Positions 14,835 through 18,231 of a stretch of DNA of 18,231 nt are shown piece by piece. Under the pieces are notes generated by a model. That model was not told the DNA's origin. It did not search any database and worked only from the letters and a program-made list of their open reading frames with translations. Position numbers and translations under genes: made by a program. Source of the stretch: Actinomycetota bacterium (GTDB lineage Bacteria > Actinomycetota > Actinomycetes > S36-B12); the NCBI GenBank assembly GCA_003456155.1, contig DMPC01000176.1, positions 1-18,231 of the forward strand, in the 5' to 3' direction. Position 1 is the first letter of the stretch, and every line of letters begins with the position of its first letter.

Positions 14835-14857
14835 GCGCTACGGTCCCTTCGTAACTC
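14835..14857 (+). promoter_or_regulatory. Mirrored promoter-proximal motif for the aldehyde dehydrogenase operon
   Basis: GCGCT (14835-14839), a 10-nt gap and CGTAACTCTC (14850-14859) repeat what is found on the opposite strand at 14721-14698 (GCGCT, 9-nt gap, CGTAACTTTC). In the minus copy TAACTT is the predicted -10 box, so TAACTC at 14852-14857 may be the plus-strand -10. CGTAA-CTCTC-TTACG (14850-14864) is also a short inverted repeat. The -35 is not clear. GGAGG at 14871-14875 then precedes the GTG at 14881. Confidence 0.35.
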
Positions 14858-14880
14858 TCTTACGCTTAGACGGAGGCCTC

Positions 14881-16317
14881 GTGGCGCTGGCGCCGACACA
14901 AGAGGATCACCCGGTGCACGCGCAGCACTGGGTGAACGGCAGCGCGGATTCCAGCGCTCCCCACGGAGTCCGGCCAGTCATCGATCCTGCGACCGGCACG
15001 ACGACCGGAGACTTCCCGGTCGCCGATTCAGGCGTCGTCGACCGGGCCGTACGGGCCGCCGCTGCGGCTGCACCGGGCTGGTGGGCGCTCGGCTGGGAGG
15101 AGCGCGCTCGACTGCTCCTCGAGGTCGCCGACCGGATCGCCGCTGCCGCGAGCGATCTGGCTGTGCTGGAGTCGCGCGAGATGGGCAAGCCGGTCGCGAT
15201 GGCGCGCGAGGACATCGAGGGCTCGGTCGAGGTGGTGCGTGATGCCGCCCGAGCGGCCGGGTCCTTCTTCGCCACGGAGTCGGCCGGTGGCGGTCTGCGG
15301 AGGCGCCCGTACGGTGTCGCGGCACTCATCACGCCGTGGAACTACCCGGTGTGCCAGGTGACCGACTTCCTCGGCTGCCTCCTGGCCGCAGGGAACACGG
15401 TCGTGGTCAAGCCCAGCGAGAAGGCACCTCTGGCCGTCGCGGCGCTCGGTCCCCTGCTCGAGGTCCTGCCCCCGGGCGTGGTGTCCATCGTCCTCGGCGA
15501 CGGCGCAGCAGGCGCCGCCCTGGTCGAGCATCCCCTGGTCGGGCTCGTGCACTTCACCGGCTCGGTTGCCACCGGGCGCAAGGTCGGCGCCTCGGCAGGC
15601 GCGCGTCTCGTGCCGTGCTTCCTCGAACTCGGCGGAAAGGACGCCCTCGTCGTGGACCGGGATGTCGACGTGACCGCAGCCGCCGAGATGGCGGCCGAGG
15701 GAGGCTGGGTCAACACGGGGCAGGTCTGCACGTCCGTCGAGCGCGTGTACGTCCACACGGACGTCGCCGACGCGTTCCTGTCCGAACTCACCCGCCAGGC
15801 TGCCCACTGGCGCTTCGGCGTGGGGAGAGATCCGGAATCGCGGATGGGACCGCTCGTCGACGCGGATCAGCGAGATCACGTCCACCGTCAGGTCAGCGAA
15901 GCACGGCTCGCTGGCGCCGAGGTCCTGATCGGTGGAGAGCCGCTGCCCGGCCCGGGCTTCTTCTACCCCCCGACCGTCATCGTGGGAGCACCCGATGACA
16001 GCTCGCTCATGACCGAGGAGACGTTCGGGCCCGTCATCGCCGTACGGGTCGTCGAGTCGTTCGAGGACGGCGTGCGCCTCGCCAACACCGGCGCCTACGG
16101 GCTGACCGCAGCAGCGCTGACGAACGATCCGGGCAACGTCGAGATCGCAGCGGGCCTCGACGCCGGTGCCGTGACGATCAACGGCGGCGGGGACGGGCCG
16201 GAGGACGCGCCCTTCGAGCCGGCTCGGGACAGTGGCCTGGGGCGGGTCCGCTTCGGGCCGGGCGCCCTGGACTCCTTCACCCGTCCCTACGTGGTGAGCA
16301 TCGGCGGGAGCGCGTGA
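14881..16317 (+). CDS. NAD(P)-dependent aldehyde dehydrogenase family protein
   Basis: This enzyme oxidises an aldehyde to the acid. It is 478 aa from the GTG at 14881, which has GGAGG 5 nt upstream; the open frame runs to 14824, but that part holds the promoter region. A GTG at 14914 is a less supported alternative. The cofactor motif is TPWNYPVCQ (Asn near 154) and VVKPSEKAP (Lys near 177). Next come FTGSVATGRKV, LELGGKD (Glu near 249), GQVCTSVERVY with the catalytic Cys near 283, and EETFGPV. The C-terminal end reads PFEPARDSGLGRVRFGP where most relatives have PFGG(Y/F)KxSG, a mild divergence. It is divergent from the importer operon and overlaps the next gene. A substrate such as lactaldehyde, glycolaldehyde or a semialdehyde would fit the nearby 2-hydroxyacid enzymes, but is not proven. 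Confidence 0.92.
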   Translation: MALAPTQEDHPVHAQHWVNGSADSSAPHGVRPVIDPATGTTTGDFPVADSGVVDRAVRAAAAAAPGWWALGWEERARLLLEVADRIAAAASDLAVLESREMGKPVAMAREDIEGSVEVVRDAARAAGSFFATESAGGGLRRRPYGVAALITPWNYPVCQVTDFLGCLLAAGNTVVVKPSEKAPLAVAALGPLLEVLPPGVVSIVLGDGAAGAALVEHPLVGLVHFTGSVATGRKVGASAGARLVPCFLELGGKDALVVDRDVDVTAAAEMAAEGGWVNTGQVCTSVERVYVHTDVADAFLSELTRQAAHWRFGVGRDPESRMGPLVDADQRDHVHRQVSEARLAGAEVLIGGEPLPGPGFFYPPTVIVGAPDDSSLMTEETFGPVIAVRVVESFEDGVRLANTGAYGLTAAALTNDPGNVEIAAGLDAGAVTINGGGDGPEDAPFEPARDSGLGRVRFGPGALDSFTRPYVVSIGGSA

Positions 16318-16694
16318 CCGGCGACGAGTCAGACATCCGCGCCACGCTGCAGGGTTGGTACACCGCCATGGCCACGCACGACATCACGTCGGTCGGCGCA
16401 GCGTTGACCGACACCTTTCTCCTCGTCGAGCACGACGAGCTAGTCAACCGGACAGAGCTGCTCGAGATGCTGTCCGGTGCGCATGACTACTCTCTCGACG
16501 CATCCTTGAATGACTTCCACGTCTCCGTCGACGGCGACACCGCGTGGAGCACGCACCGCAACCATGAGCGGTACACCCCGGCCGACGGCGAGCCTCAGGA
16601 GATCGACTTCCTCGAGACGGTGGTCCTCGTCCGTCGTGACGGAAGGTGGCTCATCGACCGCTACCACGCCACCCGTCTGTCACCCGCCAGGTGA
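16314..16694 (+). CDS. SnoaL/NTF2-like small protein (DUF4440 type)
   Basis: The protein is 126 aa and starts with GTG overlapping the stop of the aldehyde dehydrogenase gene (GTGA), so the two are coupled. The pattern is that of NTF2-like cone folds: an N-terminal helix pair (IRATLQGWYTAMATHDITSV), then LTDTFLLVEHDELVNRTELLEML. Strands follow (FHVSVDGDTAWSTHRNHERY and ETVVLVRRDGRWLIDRYHATRL). Such proteins may be ligand-binding, isomerase-like or accessory, and no catalytic residues can be assigned. No signal peptide is seen. Confidence 0.8.
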   Translation: MTGDESDIRATLQGWYTAMATHDITSVGAALTDTFLLVEHDELVNRTELLEMLSGAHDYSLDASLNDFHVSVDGDTAWSTHRNHERYTPADGEPQEIDFLETVVLVRRDGRWLIDRYHATRLSPAR

Positions 16695-16701
16695 GAGGCA
16701 G

Positions 16702-18231
16702 TCACTGATCGACGCCGAGTGGCAGCGTGAGCACCGCCGGGTCATCGGCTCGGTGCACCAGGACGAGGGTGACGACGGAGTGCGCCGTGAGCCCGTCGGA
16801 TGCCGGCAGGATGAGCGGTGACCAGGCGGCACGGATGGTGAGGCGAAGCCGGGATCCGCGGGCCAGCTCACGCGAGCAGAACCTAAAGTCGGTGATGTCG
16901 ACCTCGTTCTCCTCGCCGGGCCTCAGCGGCTGCGGTGCGCCGCCACGGTCGCGAAGGGACAGTCGGATGAGGTCACTGGACAGGAAGATCGCCTGACCGT
17001 CCTGACGCACCTCGTGCAGGAGGATCGACAGGTCGGCGTCCTCGGCGTCCGGGATGATGCGCAGTCGCAGCGCCGGCTTGCCCGTGAGCGTCATCGGCTC
17101 CTGAAACGGCGAAGAGTGGTAGACCACGCCCTCGCCGTCGAGGGACACGGTGAAGAGCTGGTTGGTGGGATCGTTGCCACCCTGCGTCATGAGCAGGCTG
17201 TTGTAAGCGAGCGGGAAGAGCGGGTTGTCCGGGGCAGCCCCGGGTCGTGGCTCGAGCTCCAGGCGCCGGATGCGAGGGTCGGCCGGGTCGAGTCGGACGC
17301 TGTAGTCGGGCCCTTCCCCCGGTTCCGTCGCCAGCCAGCCGGAGTGGAACACGTCGTTGGGCCCGGGCGTCGACACCGGATAGAGGCTCGTCGTGCTCGC
17401 GGTGGCCGCTGCCAGCGTCGCCGCGGACCGCCACTCCTCCGCACCGGCGACGTAGTACACGACCCGGTCAGTGAGCAGCGCGGGCTCGGGCTCGCCGAAC
17501 AGCACATGGCGGAACCAGTCGGTCCGCAGCGTGCGCAGGTCGACCCTGGCGGCATCGGCGAAGTGCAGGTCGCCAACCACGTTGTGCCCGGAGTCGGTGC
17601 CCGCGTGGTCCCAGGGACCGATGAGCAGGTGGCTCGCAGCGCGCGTCTCCGCGGGCGCCAGTCGCTCGAAGCGGTCCCAGTGATGCAGCGTGCCGGGCAG
17701 GCAGTCGTCGTGCGTCCCCGTCACGGTGAGCACCGGTGCGGTGATCCGCGCCACCTGCTCGTCGGAGGCGTAGTGCGCCGCCCAGGCCTGGCCGAGGTCG
17801 GGAGCGTCGAAGAATGCCCGAAGGGTGTCGTCGTAGGCAATGCCGAACGGCTCGCCCGCCGTCCAGACGGGCCGGCCCTCGTCGATCGCGTCATTGATCT
17901 CCTGCACCCACAGGCCGTTGTCGGCTCCCGACTGGGCGTAGAGGGCCTGGCCCCAGATGAGTCCCCGCCACTTCGCCTCGTAGAAGTTCGGGATGCCTCC
18001 GCGGGGCATGTCGATCGCCGACGCGAACGCGGCCGCGGGGGACGCTGCCACAATCGCGGGATGGCCGCTGCCGAGCATGAGCCACTGGTTCTGACCGGTG
18101 TAGGAACCGCCGTAGAGCACGACACGGCCGTCGCTCCACGGCTGCTGAACGATCCACTCGATGAGGTCGTAGCCGTCCCGGGCGTCGTTCACCGTGGGGA
18201 CGAACTCGCCCTCGGAGTCGCCTCGCCCGCG
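16702..18231 (-). CDS. CocE/NonD (X-Pro dipeptidyl-peptidase S15-like) hydrolase, partial at window edge
   Basis: The gene runs off the right edge. The 509 residues visible start in frame at the last base with RGRGDSEGEFVPTVND, which is internal to the family, so the N-terminus lies outside. The alpha/beta hydrolase part has the nucleophile motif GGSYTGQ (Ser codon 18103-18105) and TGTHDDCLPG with the probable acid. GPWDHAGTD follows with the catalytic His about 165 residues after the Ser. The C-terminal jelly-roll domain follows (from about SPFQEPMTLTGKPALRLRI to the end). Family members cleave esters or amides, including cocaine esterase, alpha-amino acid ester hydrolases, acylases and X-Pro dipeptidases. 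Which one this is cannot be told. It converges with the SnoaL-like gene, 7 bp apart. Confidence 0.9.
   Translation of the reverse strand, partial: RGRGDSEGEFVPTVNDARDGYDLIEWIVQQPWSDGRVVLYGGSYTGQNQWLMLGSGHPAIVAASPAAAFASAIDMPRGGIPNFYEAKWRGLIWGQALYAQSGADNGLWVQEINDAIDEGRPVWTAGEPFGIAYDDTLRAFFDAPDLGQAWAAHYASDEQVARITAPVLTVTGTHDDCLPGTLHHWDRFERLAPAETRAASHLLIGPWDHAGTDSGHNVVGDLHFADAARVDLRTLRTDWFRHVLFGEPEPALLTDRVVYYVAGAEEWRSAATLAAATASTTSLYPVSTPGPNDVFHSGWLATEPGEGPDYSVRLDPADPRIRRLELEPRPGAAPDNPLFPLAYNSLLMTQGGNDPTNQLFTVSLDGEGVVYHSSPFQEPMTLTGKPALRLRIIPDAEDADLSILLHEVRQDGQAIFLSSDLIRLSLRDRGGAPQPLRPGEENEVDITDFRFCSRELARGSRLRLTIRAAWSPLILPASDGLTAHSVVTLVLVHRADDPAVLTLPLGVDQ

Noticed and set aside
14630..14899. Upstream extension of the binding-protein frame
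   Set aside because: It passes through the divergent control region, while the lipoprotein signal peptide and ribosome site place the start at 14629.
1..18231. CRISPR array, transposase, integrase or phage genes
   Set aside because: No regularly spaced long repeats and no such protein motifs were seen on either strand; only the tRNA remnant and heptamers hint at mobility.

Overview
The window is GC-rich throughout, with tightly packed genes, GTG and TTG start codons, and a fused PutA. It fits a high-GC actinomycete; genus cannot be called. The FMN 2-hydroxyacid dehydrogenase at 4339-5580 looks, from memory, very like mycobacterial LldD2. No IS element, integrase, CRISPR array or rRNA is visible.

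Layout, left to right. (1) 1-225: the 3' half of a tRNA on the minus strand (34-83, no matching 5' half), then five heptamers of the form TGMGTCA on a mostly 11-bp period (170-228). The last heptamer contains the putA stop codon. (2) 226-4317: a bifunctional proline catabolic enzyme (putA, minus) divergent from a PAS-AraC regulator (plus). (3) 4339-14629: one long minus-strand unit of nine genes. In transcription order these are a lipoprotein substrate-binding protein, two permeases and two ATPases of an oligopeptide-type ABC importer, a TetR-like regulator, an N-acyl-D-amino-acid deacylase-like amidohydrolase, a GlcD/D-lactate-dehydrogenase-like flavoprotein and LldD. Five of the eight junctions are start/stop overlaps and the other gaps are 40 nt or less. 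(4) 14630-14880: a divergent control region with mirrored promoter motifs and two related operator-like 16-mers. (5) 14881-16694: an aldehyde dehydrogenase and a SnoaL-like small protein, overlapping by GTGA. (6) 16702-18231: a CocE/NonD (S15-like) hydrolase on the minus strand, cut by the window edge.

How the genes may work together (inference). The ABC importer brings in a peptide-like or N-acylated compound and the amidohydrolase cleaves an amide bond. Two flavin dehydrogenases of opposite usual stereopreference then oxidise D- and L-2-hydroxy acids to 2-oxo acids. The divergent aldehyde dehydrogenase and the S15-like hydrolase could feed the same pathway, for example ester or peptide cleavage and oxidation of an aldehyde such as lactaldehyde or glycolaldehyde. 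The TetR-like protein is the obvious candidate to bind the operators in the divergent region. PutA with its own AraC regulator is probably an independent proline module, although peptide uptake and an S15 hydrolase could supply it with proline. The most unusual point is the single operon joining importer, deacylase and both 2-hydroxyacid dehydrogenases. The tRNA remnant and heptamer array hint that the window may lie inside an integrated island.
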